In this document: piece by piece, positions 41,911 to 50,277 of the stretch
Layout of the letters: the number at the start of each line of letters is the position of its first letter
Position numbering within the stretch: position 1 is the stretch's first letter
Source of the DNA: Oxalobacteraceae bacterium
Lineage (GTDB): Bacteria; Pseudomonadota; Gammaproteobacteria; Burkholderiales; Burkholderiaceae_D
Reading direction: 5' to 3'
Assembly (NCBI GenBank): GCA_027490725.1
Contig: JAIXXN010000057.1
Location: forward strand, 62,001-126,000
Length of the DNA: 64,000 bases
Program-made: the position numbers and the translations under genes
The notes under the pieces: generated by a model
Database searches by the model: none
Seen by the model: the letters and a program-made list of their open reading frames with translations, nothing else
What the model was told of the DNA's origin: nothing

Positions 41911-41968
41911 GTACTTATCTCTTATGCTTGAAATAGGATTTTTTACACTCGGCGCGCGAAAAGCATAC

Positions 41969-42997
41969 TTAGTCACCAACTCTAGACGCCGCTGAGCCGG
42001 CGGCCATTTTGTCGAGGTAGGTTCGCAACTGCTCGCCAATTTGTTCTTGCGCCTGTAATTTCGCGTTGGCTTGAGCGAGCAAAAGCTCAAGTTCACGAAC
42101 CTGTGCCTTCACCGGCGCCATCTGGTCGTTCGCCTCTCTCAACTGCCCGGCGAGCACTTCCACTTCGGCAATTTTACTGGCAAGTTGCCGCTCTGTGTCG
42201 GAAGCGTTTACGTGCAGCGATTGCAGCGTGTCGATTTTCTGCTCCAGCTTGCGATTCTGCGTGAGCTGCTCGTACAGGCCCTGTTTTGTATGGGACAGTT
42301 CCGCCACCAGTCTGACTCCGTCCTGATTTAATCGGGTCGTTTCATCCTGTTTCATTGCAATCGTCTGCTGTGCCTGCCGCAGTTCGGCCTGCACTTGCTG
42401 AACCTGCTGCTCATGCCGACGGGTGTCGGCTTCCCGCTGCTCTTTCACGGACTGGCGATAGTGTTCCAGTGCTTGGCGAGCGTGCTGATGTTTTTCTTCC
42501 AGTGATTGGCGGTGCGCCTCGTTCTCAGCTAGGCGCTGCTGGAGGTCTGACACTTGCTGTTCGGCCACCTGGCGCGTAGTCGATTCCCTTTGATGATCTG
42601 AACTGCTCGCCACCAGTGTCGCAGCCTGTTCCTGTATGACCTTCTGCAATTCTTGCACGCGGCCCCGCAGCTGCAAATTCTCATTCTGTACAGTTTGTAG
42701 CGACGCCACGTGCTTGGCCGCCTTCACATCGTAATCGGCGCGAACAGCCGCGACTCGCTCCTCGGCTTCCTCCTGCAGCCGCGCAGCCAGCCGCTCCACC
42801 AGGTCCTGCAGAGACTCGCTGATCGAGTTGCGCTTGCCGCCGGCGCCGCCGTCCTCGGTTTCCAGCTCTTTGAGGTACTTATGGATGGTGGTCTTGGAGC
42901 CGGTATTGCCCAGCGCCACGCGAACGGCGTCGACGGACGGGTTCACTCCCTGCGAAATCAAAGCGTCACGCGCCTTTTGAACGTCGGATTTGTATAG
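41969..42997 (-). pseudogene. KfrA/TnpT-like coiled-coil gene, 3' part, interrupted by Tn3 element
   Basis: Codes for residues 6-347 of a KfrA_N-type protein. The DNA-binding region YKSDVQKARDALISQGVNPSVDAVRVALGNTGSKTTIHKYL is followed by about 230 residues of coiled coil. The 5' end (MARSGL) lies at 60961-60978, on the other side of the 17,961-bp transposon. Joining 60978-60961 to 42994 restores one frame of 347 codons. TATAG at 42993-42997 is the target duplication. Close homologue of the fragment at 10831-11571, and in pattern of the TnpT-like protein at 59782. Confidence 0.92.
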
Positions 42998-43035
42998 GGG
43001 GTTGTACGCCCAAATCCACGAAAATTTCAGACTGC
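42998..43035 (+). repeat. Tn3-element inverted repeat, tnpA side
   Basis: 38-bp terminal repeat starting GGGGTTGTACGCCCAAATCC. It differs from the far end at positions 10, 20, 35 and 38. It lies 15 bp beyond the tnpA stop, the usual place in Tn3 elements. TATAG precedes it. Confidence 0.92.
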
Positions 43036-43049
43036 CAAAAACCGATGGC

Positions 43050-46000
43050 CTACTCCCAGTTAATCCCCGCCAAAACAGCCTCCAAATCAATAGGATTGCG
43101 CTTGTCTCTGAAGGCATAGTGCCCCAAGAAATGCAAATGCTGCCACGCCGCCGGTGAAATCCGCCTGAGCAAGTCCAGCGCCTTTTCATTGCCAGCGGCC
43201 AGATACCGGCCAAGGAGCCCTGACAGCAGCATCGAGTTGTAAGCAATCACCACATTGGCGATCAGTCGGCCGCACTGGTTGCTGATGTCCACTTCCAGGT
43301 CGGTACGCCCGGTAAGTTCCTTTTTACCGTTGACCTGGGCTATGGTGGAGCGCAGCTGGTGGTAGGACTCAATGCGGTTCTCCGAGCGGTGGACATCACG
43401 CTGCAATTGAGGGTCGCGCAAATATCGCAGCGTGTAGATCGTGCGGATCAGCTTGTCATACTCGAAGAGAGCTTTGCGCGTGCGGTGGTGCCCAGACAGA
43501 GTGCAAATTTTTCGCACCAGCACACTTTGACTCATTTCCTTGAGTCCCAGGGTGGCGGCAATATGGTCCAAATTGGATTTTTCAGCGGCAATCAGATGAC
43601 GGTCAATCTGTCCCACTGGCTGAATCAGGAAATCAGCACAACCCTCCTGGTCAGGGCCACGGTAGAGGTGCTTCAACTGGGCATGCAAATTAGTAAAGCG
43701 CGGTGCCAGATTCATGCCAAACCAGTGCAGGATGGCAAAGTTGGCCATGTTGATGCAGTGCATGTCGCCCGTGATCGTGGTCGGCCTGATGTCGGACGTA
43801 TTGTTGTAGCAAATGTCAAACACCCAGTAGCTCTCATGCTGGTTGGCGCCCAGCATCTGGGTTTGCAGAGCCACATGGTTGGCCAGCAAGGTATAGGCGA
43901 CAACGCCACGGTCCTTGCCAAAATACTTGCGTGAATGGCGCGCCTTCAGCGTTGGGGAGGCAGCTGCAAACTTTTGCCCGTCCACGCTGCCATACAGCAC
44001 ATCCATGTCGATGGAATAATACGGGAAGATGGGAAGGCTGGCGATGAAGTTGCTGAGGATGTCGCTCGCCTCAATCAGCGTGGCCGGTCGCAGATGCTGC
44101 TGGTGCGTGGCTTCCAGAACGTGGTATGGGATGTCGCAAGTCTCAGCCATTTTGAAGTTGCCATGGTTCATGGCCTGAGCAATGACCACGGCCATCAAGC
44201 TGTCAGCATCGGCGACTTTCTTGGCATACCGTGGCTGCAAGGGTGTCATGGCCGAGAGAAAGTTGCATCGTTCATTCACAAACCGGAATACGTCGGCGAC
44301 ATCGCGCGCCTGAAGCTTGCCATAGAAGCCTTGCTGCAGTTGCTTGTCCTTGTCTGCCTTGGGCCGGTGCCATGTTAGCGCTTGTTTTACTGGGTCAAAC
44401 TCCAGGTGCTTGAGCTTGCCGCTGCGCAGTTCCGAATCGAATGCCCTCCACTGAGTATCCAGTTCGACAAACAAGGCGTCAAGCGTTTGGTCAGCCGGCT
44501 GACGCAACCAAGGGATGTCCAGAGCCTTGAGGGCGTCTGCCTTGGCCTCCATGGATACCAGGTCATCGGAAAAACGTCGGTGCTGCACACTGTCGTCGAG
44601 GTAAATGTCACCTGCATCGAGGCGCTTGCGCAGTTGCCGGTAGACCCAAAATTCATACCGGTCACCATGCAGGCCCACCGGCTTACCCTCCTGGTCAAAG
44701 CTGAGCATGAAATTTCTCAACCGGGTTGGTATCGTGCGCTGCGGAATGTCGGCCAGCACCTGCTTGGCAAGGCGCTCTTGACGGGCAAAGACCTCTTTCA
44801 TCCATTGCAACGCTGCCAGCCAGACCTTGCCACTGGCGCTACTGCTTTCGAAATCCAGGGCCATGGCAAGCGGGCGTAGATTTTTCGTGCATAGTCCGCT
44901 CTGTTTGTCCACCGCCTGCCAGCGCAAATCCATCTGGCTGACAGGCTTCTCCGTCAGGAGCTTGCCAGTCGAGCGCAGCTTCTCCTCTGGCATGATGCGG
45001 AAGGCCTTGCCACGCACCGTGCCGAAAGGGGTCACGTCAGTGAGCGTGTCATCCACGTACAGCAGGAGCAGCTCGCCGACCCGTGGCGTGGCTTGTTGGC
45101 GTTCATTGTGTATTTTGGCCGCCTGCTGGTTGGCAACTACCTTGGTGTCGTCCTCGAGCTGGCGCGTGTGGTAGCCAAAGGCTTCCACCACGTTGTCCGT
45201 GAGTTGTCGATAGCGCTGCCAGGCGTAGCACAGCAAATAGAGGTTGGTCTGGCAAGACTTGAATCGTCGCAAATCGTAGATGGTGTAAAAGTTAGCCAGA
45301 CTGGCGTAGTAGGCGATGTTGAGCTGCGAGATATCAAGGCTTGGCAGCCGGGCTTTGGCGATGGCATACAGGGGCGCCAGGGTGAGGCGCTTTTGGCGCT
45401 CCAAGCCCATCTGGCGATAACGAAAACTCTTGGCGTCCTGCTTGAGGGCAGCCAATTCGGACAAGACGTCATCACGTTCCAGCAGCTGTTCCAGCGCTTC
45501 GCGTGCTGTATCGGTCAGGCTTGCTTCGACAAGTTTTTCCAGGCGGTCACGCTCGACTGATAGTGCATTCGTGATCAGGTCTTGCAGCGTGGTGTAGCCT
45601 GGTCGCACAATGCGCTGGCCAATCAGGAATACCATCAGTTCAGCTAGCAAGAAGGTCGGGGTCACGTCGGTGCGTGCCAGCAGTGTCGCCTTGGCCCGCA
45701 ACGCCGGCAAATCGTCGTCTGAGCACCTGCGGTAGTCAAACAATTTGGCAATTTTATTGCGCTGCACGTAGTATTCGCTGGTATGCAACGGCGCATTGAC
45801 AAGCGTCTGACCCGGAAAATATCGCTGTAAAACGAAATCAACATCCTCATGTTGCACGTCGTCAAGAGAGAATTGGAAGAAGGCTTGCTTGGCTTTGAAG
45901 TACCCAATTTGCAGAAGGCAATAGACCTGTGCCAGAACGCTTTTGCGCCCCAACGCGAGGGAGCGTTCCGCATCGGTCATGGCAAGGAATTCGATTCGTT

Positions 46001-46088
46001 GGAAGTCGTCGAAATTCGGAATGCCGTAGAGGGCGGTTTTTTCGGCCTCTGAAAGGATGGTCAGTCGCGCATTGCGGTCACCACGCAT
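43050..46088 (-). CDS. tnpA: Tn3-family transposase TnpA
   Basis: 1012 aa, full length for the family. The catalytic DDE triad is visible: D694 in YSIDMDVLYG, D775 in TGDMHCIN and E903 in HRSENRIESYHQLR. The N-terminal 300 residues recognise the inverted repeats. The C-terminus lies beside the left repeat. The closest subgroup by organisation is Tn4651, since a tyrosine recombinase and TnpT-like protein stand in for a serine resolvase. The frame is unbroken, so the transposon may be active. Confidence 0.95.
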   Translation of the reverse strand: MRGDRNARLTILSEAEKTALYGIPNFDDFQRIEFLAMTDAERSLALGRKSVLAQVYCLLQIGYFKAKQAFFQFSLDDVQHEDVDFVLQRYFPGQTLVNAPLHTSEYYVQRNKIAKLFDYRRCSDDDLPALRAKATLLARTDVTPTFLLAELMVFLIGQRIVRPGYTTLQDLITNALSVERDRLEKLVEASLTDTAREALEQLLERDDVLSELAALKQDAKSFRYRQMGLERQKRLTLAPLYAIAKARLPSLDISQLNIAYYASLANFYTIYDLRRFKSCQTNLYLLCYAWQRYRQLTDNVVEAFGYHTRQLEDDTKVVANQQAAKIHNERQQATPRVGELLLLYVDDTLTDVTPFGTVRGKAFRIMPEEKLRSTGKLLTEKPVSQMDLRWQAVDKQSGLCTKNLRPLAMALDFESSSASGKVWLAALQWMKEVFARQERLAKQVLADIPQRTIPTRLRNFMLSFDQEGKPVGLHGDRYEFWVYRQLRKRLDAGDIYLDDSVQHRRFSDDLVSMEAKADALKALDIPWLRQPADQTLDALFVELDTQWRAFDSELRSGKLKHLEFDPVKQALTWHRPKADKDKQLQQGFYGKLQARDVADVFRFVNERCNFLSAMTPLQPRYAKKVADADSLMAVVIAQAMNHGNFKMAETCDIPYHVLEATHQQHLRPATLIEASDILSNFIASLPIFPYYSIDMDVLYGSVDGQKFAAASPTLKARHSRKYFGKDRGVVAYTLLANHVALQTQMLGANQHESYWVFDICYNNTSDIRPTTITGDMHCINMANFAILHWFGMNLAPRFTNLHAQLKHLYRGPDQEGCADFLIQPVGQIDRHLIAAEKSNLDHIAATLGLKEMSQSVLVRKICTLSGHHRTRKALFEYDKLIRTIYTLRYLRDPQLQRDVHRSENRIESYHQLRSTIAQVNGKKELTGRTDLEVDISNQCGRLIANVVIAYNSMLLSGLLGRYLAAGNEKALDLLRRISPAAWQHLHFLGHYAFRDKRNPIDLEAVLAGINWE

Positions 46089-46221
46089 GTGGGACTTTCA
46101 AGAGGATATGGTTGGTATGCATGGGCATTTAATATGGCTAGTCTAGGCAATGGTTTACGATACAAGCTGTTGGCAGAGCTGGCGCTGAATCCGAGATCTT
46201 GACCACCTTTTTTAATTCGGC

Positions 46222-46345
46222 TTAGTCCTCGATCAGCGCCTGAATGATCGGACAGCCTGCTGCGCCTGCGCCGATGTCGCAACGCCCGACCAGTTCGACA
46301 AGCGTTCTCTTCATTGCGAGCCCGCCAACTTGGACTCCACCATCG
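46222..46345 (-). pseudogene. C-terminal remnant of a MerR-family regulator
   Basis: The minus strand reads LAMKRTLVELVGRCDIGAGAAGCPIIQALIED and a stop at 46222. This fits the dimerisation helix end and the metal-binding loop (C-x-n-CPII) of CueR/ZntR/CadR-type regulators. No helix-turn-helix remains; upstream sequence is unrelated. It lies between tnpA and the cadA-like gene, where a complete regulator would be expected. Confidence 0.65.
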
Positions 46346-46412
46346 CGGGGCTGTCTGGCGGCTAAATCGCATGTATCGACGCATGCTAGCGAACCCTCAA
46401 GCTTGAGTAAAC

Positions 46413-46428
46413 TGGACGATTTCGTCCA
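46413..46428. other. 16-bp palindrome after cadA-like gene
   Basis: TGGACGA-TT-TCGTCCA is flanked by partly repeated CAAGCTTGAG and CCAAGCTTAAG. It lies 15 bp beyond the ATPase stop. It could be a weak terminator or a leftover operator of the lost MerR regulator. Confidence 0.4.
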
Positions 46429-46442
46429 AGCTTAAGGCATGA

Positions 46443-48860
46443 CTATGTGGTTGGGCGCCTGAGCTGGTCATGGCGTAGCAGGCGCAGACCATTGAACACC
46501 ACCAGCAGACTTGCACCCATGTCGGCGAACACCGCCATCCACATCGTCGCGTGGCCAGTGAACGTCAGCACTAGAAAAACCGCCTTGATACCGAGGGCCA
46601 GCACAATATTCTGGGTCAGGATACTTGCTGTCGTCCGCGACAGCCGAACAAAGGCTGGAATCTTGCGAAGGTCATCATCCATCAGCGCGACATCGGCAGT
46701 CTCGATCGCGGTGTCCGTACCTGCCGCGCCCATTGCAAAACCGATGTCAGCGCGCGCCAGTGCCGGCGCGTCGTTGATGCCGTCGCCCACCATCCCGACC
46801 TGGCCATCGCCGCCCACAACAGATTCGATGGCCTTTAGCTTGTCTTCAGGCAACTGGTTGCCCCGCGCCTCGTCGATACCAACTTGCTTTGCAATCGCTT
46901 CGGCCGTATGTGGGTTATCCCCCGTCAACATGATGGTGCGCACACCAAGCGCGTGCAAGTCGGCGATCGCTTGTCGGCTCGTCTCCTTTACGGTATCTGC
47001 CACCGCGAACAAGCTCAGCACCTTATCGGGGGCCGCAAGCATGACCGCCGTTTTTCCTTGGCGCTCAAGCGCCTCCAGCATGGTCTCCAGATCTGGCGTG
47101 CTGAGACCAAGCTCGGCAATTAAACGGTGGTTGCCAAGATGTAGCACCTGGCCATCAATTTGTCCGCGCACTCCCCGGCCGGGAATGGCTGAAAAATCTG
47201 TGACATCACGTTGCGCAATGCCGCCATCCTGTGCCGCGCGCGCTATCGCTTGTGAGACCGGATGATCCGAGCGCGCGGCAAGGCTAGCAGCCAGCGAACG
47301 CACCATCGCTTCTTCGCCGCTCAATACCTGGAAGTCGGTTTGCGCTGGCTTCCCGTGCGTAATGGTCCCAGTCTTATCCAAGGCGAGTACCGTCAGCTTA
47401 CGGCCGCCCTCTAGATAGACGCCGCCTTTGATCAGGATGCCCTTGCGCGCAGCTGCGGCCAAACCACTAACAATCGTCACTGGGGTCGAGATGACAAGTG
47501 CACACGGGCAAGCGATAACTAACAGTACCAGGGCTTTGTAGATCCAGCCCATCCACGCTGCACCCATTGCCAATGGCGGCACAACCGCCATCAGCAGCGC
47601 GACCACGAAAACCGCTGGCGTATAGATCAGCGCAAACTGGTCGACGAAGCGCTGCGTCGGTGCCCGACTACCTTGCGCCGATTCGACGGCGTGAATAATG
47701 CGGGCCAGCGTGGAATCGCTCGCGCGGGCCGTGACCCTGTATTCAAAGGACCCGGCTTCGTTGATGGTGCCCGCGAACACAGTATCGTTGACGCCTTTTT
47801 CCACAGGCAGGCTTTCTCCGGTAATCGGCGCCTGATTGATTGCGGATTGACCGTTGACGATCACGCCGTCGAGCGCTATGCGCTCGCCTGGCTTGACGCG
47901 CACCACCATGTCGAGCGCCACGTCTTTCGCCGCGATGTCCATCCAATTTCCATCCTGCTGCCGCACAGTGGCAGTCTCGGGCGTCAGATCCATCAAGCCG
48001 CGTATGGCATTTCGCGCACGGTCGAGCGATTTTGCTTCGATCACTTCGGCCAGCGCAAACAGGAACATGACCATCGCCGCTTCGGGCCAGTGGCCAATTA
48101 GCATAGCGCCGGTTACCGCAATCGACATCAGCGCGTTCATGTTCAGATTTCGGTTCTTCAGTGCGATCCAGCCCTTCTTATAGGTGGAAAGTCCACCGGT
48201 CGATATCGAGGCAAGGGCAAGCACAATTACCGACCAGTGAACGCCGTCATTAACGAAATAAACAAGCTCTGCGAGAAGTGCAGCAATGCCCGAGCAGGCA
48301 ATCATCCACCAGTTGGTTTTTTCAGGCACGGCGGCTTCGGTCGCTTCCGCCTCATGGACACCTTCGACTTCCGCCTCAAGTCCAAGCGATTTCAGGGCGG
48401 TCAACGCAGCAGGAAGGATCTCAGGTGCATGGCGTACTGTCAGCGTGCGTTGCATCAGGTTGAACTGCAGATCCATGATGCCGGCCATGCCGCTCAGTTT
48501 TCCTCGAATCAGTCCTTCTTCGGTCGGGCAGTCCATTTTGGAGATTCGAAGTATGCTCGTGCGCTCGCCGCTGGCATCCTCGCGCCGCGCCTTCATGCCG
48601 ATGTCAGCGAGCGCCACTTCCACTGCGTCAAGAGATGGCAGAGAATGGGTCACCGTCAGCTTGCGCTGCATCAGATTGAAATCTAGGCCGTTGACCCCGG
48701 TGACTTTGCCGAGCCTGTCCCGGATCAGCCCTTCCTCGGTCGGGCAATCCATATTTTCGATGTGATATGTCGTGCGACTCTGGCCTGCAGGCGAGGAGGT
48801 CATCATTGACGTCGATGATGTCGCTGCACAACCGCAACTTGCTGATTCGCTTTTGTCCAT
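46443..48860 (-). CDS. cadA: P1B-type Zn/Cd/Pb ATPase with two N-terminal metal-binding domains
   Basis: 805 aa. A Cys-rich start (SASCGCAATSS) precedes two heavy-metal-associated-like domains, each with MDCPTEEGLIR (near 34 and 109). CPC lies at 451-453 in IACPCALVIST, the phospho-Asp is D495 in DKTGTITHG, and GDGINDAPAL is intact. RBS AGGAG is 5 bp before the ATG. It is last in the minus-strand czc transcript, 157 bp after the small lipoprotein gene. It moves cytosolic Zn/Cd/Pb to the periplasm, from where the Czc pump can remove it. Confidence 0.92.
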   Translation of the reverse strand: MDKSESASCGCAATSSTSMMTSSPAGQSRTTYHIENMDCPTEEGLIRDRLGKVTGVNGLDFNLMQRKLTVTHSLPSLDAVEVALADIGMKARREDASGERTSILRISKMDCPTEEGLIRGKLSGMAGIMDLQFNLMQRTLTVRHAPEILPAALTALKSLGLEAEVEGVHEAEATEAAVPEKTNWWMIACSGIAALLAELVYFVNDGVHWSVIVLALASISTGGLSTYKKGWIALKNRNLNMNALMSIAVTGAMLIGHWPEAAMVMFLFALAEVIEAKSLDRARNAIRGLMDLTPETATVRQQDGNWMDIAAKDVALDMVVRVKPGERIALDGVIVNGQSAINQAPITGESLPVEKGVNDTVFAGTINEAGSFEYRVTARASDSTLARIIHAVESAQGSRAPTQRFVDQFALIYTPAVFVVALLMAVVPPLAMGAAWMGWIYKALVLLVIACPCALVISTPVTIVSGLAAAARKGILIKGGVYLEGGRKLTVLALDKTGTITHGKPAQTDFQVLSGEEAMVRSLAASLAARSDHPVSQAIARAAQDGGIAQRDVTDFSAIPGRGVRGQIDGQVLHLGNHRLIAELGLSTPDLETMLEALERQGKTAVMLAAPDKVLSLFAVADTVKETSRQAIADLHALGVRTIMLTGDNPHTAEAIAKQVGIDEARGNQLPEDKLKAIESVVGGDGQVGMVGDGINDAPALARADIGFAMGAAGTDTAIETADVALMDDDLRKIPAFVRLSRTTASILTQNIVLALGIKAVFLVLTFTGHATMWMAVFADMGASLLVVFNGLRLLRHDQLRRPTT

Positions 48861-48880
48861 AAAGAACTCCTTTGTTCACG

Positions 48881-48907
48881 TTCCCCTAGCGTTTCTTGGC
48901 AGGGGAA
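48881..48907. other. Inverted repeat upstream of cadA-like gene
   Basis: TTCCCCT and AGGGGAA are separated by 13 bp, 21 bp before the ATPase start. It may be a regulator site or transcript hairpin; it does not have the MerR-promoter layout. Confidence 0.4.
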
Positions 48908-49017
48908 GCGCTGATGGCTGTTTCAGAGAGAACACCGAAACGGCGCTATCATCTGTGCGATGCCTGTGTACGCCGCTCGGCGCATGCTGCCGAAGGTGCC
49001 CAGCTTGGCGGCGTGGC

Positions 49018-49419
49018 TTACTTTCTGTCCCGAGGCAGATGAGTTTTGGGGGCGGTGTCAGGCGGAACGCTACCCGACAGAATCTGTATTACTTCCGGCA
49101 CATTCCCATCCTTGCAGTATTGCGGGGATATTTCGACCTTGTCGTGAAGCTCAGGCTTGATCGATGCCGGCACATGCGCGCTGAGATATTCACTGTGGCG
49201 GCCATGGGGAACCTTGATTCCTACGTAAGTTCCGGCAGCGATCTGCGCTGATGTCAATGATGCGAGACAACGTGGCGGGGACATGCGCAATTTCTCAGCG
49301 CTGTAGATTTCAGCGATATAACCTGCTCGGCTGTCGGGGCCAAGTCTCGGATCTGTCGCACATCCTGTGATAACCAGAAGCGCAGCCGTTAATGCCAATG
49401 GATATATGTGAGTTTTCAT
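49018..49419 (-). CDS. Small lipoprotein of czc operon, copy 1
   Basis: 133 aa from the ATG at 49419 (RBS AAGAGATAAC). Lipobox LLVITGC near residue 19. The mature protein shares with the one at 49800-50162 the segment RCLASLTSAQIAAGTYVGIKVPHGRHSEYLSAHVPASI, so the two are paralogues about 75% of the way along. Two further Cys (RCLASL, QYCKDG) are conserved in both and could form a disulphide or bind metal. No known family; localisation outer membrane or periplasm. Confidence 0.65.
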   Translation of the reverse strand: MKTHIYPLALTAALLVITGCATDPRLGPDSRAGYIAEIYSAEKLRMSPPRCLASLTSAQIAAGTYVGIKVPHGRHSEYLSAHVPASIKPELHDKVEISPQYCKDGNVPEVIQILSGSVPPDTAPKTHLPRDRK

Positions 49420-49456
49420 CGTTATCTCTTTCAATAGTGGTGAGGTCGCTGCGTCG

Positions 49457-49786
49457 TTACGCAATTTTAGTGGCGCTTTGAATGTCGCTGATAAATACCC
49501 ATCCTGTGCCCGGCCGTGCAGCCTGAACTATGAGTTGTTGCAGCGGCGCCGCCAAGTCGTCGTCACAAATGAGCTCCAACTTCATTTCCGCCACTACCGG
49601 CTCCGCAAGCGCGACGGAATAGTGCTGCTGGTGCGGGTCCGCACTGGTGTACAGTCTTTGCACAGTCGACACTGTCAGATGATAGCAACCGATACCCGAA
49701 TTGATGTCGCACATTCCTGAGTCGCGCAATGCCTCGGTGACCGCAGTGATGCGATGAGGATGTACAAAAGCGTTGATCTGTTTCAT
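49457..49786 (-). CDS. PII-like signalling protein of czc cluster
   Basis: 109 aa, RBS GGAGAG. MKQINAFVHPHRITAVTEALRDSG is a PII-type first beta-strand and helix, and VAEMKLELICDDDLAAPLQQLIVQAARPGTGWVFISDIQSATKI matches the PII C-terminal half. The T-loop tyrosine of GlnB is absent and the T-loop region is reshaped, with His residues (SADPHQQHYS). PII-like proteins encoded beside metal RND pumps may sense ligand and gate transport. It sits between the two small lipoprotein genes. Confidence 0.75.
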   Translation of the reverse strand: MKQINAFVHPHRITAVTEALRDSGMCDINSGIGCYHLTVSTVQRLYTSADPHQQHYSVALAEPVVAEMKLELICDDDLAAPLQQLIVQAARPGTGWVFISDIQSATKIA

Positions 49787-49799
49787 GTCACTCTCCTCA

Positions 49800-50162
49800 T
49801 TATTCTTTGTGGAGTGAAACTTGTGTAACCTGAGGGATGGTGTTGCGCTCGCATTGATCGGATGTGAACGCGACCTCCTCGCCTATTTGCACCGTCATGG
49901 TCGCCGGAACCAAAGCATCAAAATACTTAAAGCCCTTGTCCCGTGCGACTCGGATTTGTACATAGGTTCCGGCAGCAATTTGCTCGGAGGTCAGGGCGTA
50001 CAGACACGACGGCGCCTTGTAACGCAAGTCGTGCCGGGAATAGATTTGATTGATGACGCCGGCTTTGCTATCGGACGCGCTTTGATGGTCGACAGTCGTG
50101 CATCCCCCCAGAATGGTAAAACCCGCGATGACAGCGGCGAACATGGGTAAACGAATATTCAT
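49800..50162 (-). CDS. Small lipoprotein of czc operon, copy 2
   Basis: 120 aa from the ATG at 50162 with RBS GGAGAAATTG. Lipobox TILGGC near residue 20. The mature part has SCLYALTSEQIAAGTYVQIRVARDKGFKYFDALVPATM, clearly related to the lipoprotein at 49018-49419. Two conserved Cys (SCLYAL, DQCERN). It lies between czcA and the PII-like gene in one transcript. Unknown function; the duplication suggests a role tied to the pump. Confidence 0.65.
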   Translation of the reverse strand: MNIRLPMFAAVIAGFTILGGCTTVDHQSASDSKAGVINQIYSRHDLRYKAPSCLYALTSEQIAAGTYVQIRVARDKGFKYFDALVPATMTVQIGEEVAFTSDQCERNTIPQVTQVSLHKE

Positions 50163-50277
50163 AGCAATTTCTCCATACGTAAATGTGGGCAACAACCTTG
50201 TGCGGACCTCGGACATCACCAAAATTCCTTGGTCACATTCTCTTCCCGTGGGCGAAGTGCCCGCAGGGCAGGCCTGT

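Noticed and set aside
46061..46384. 107-aa minus-strand frame between tnpA and cadA
   Set aside because: The MerR C-terminal remnant uses another frame of the same strand and has a recognisable pattern.
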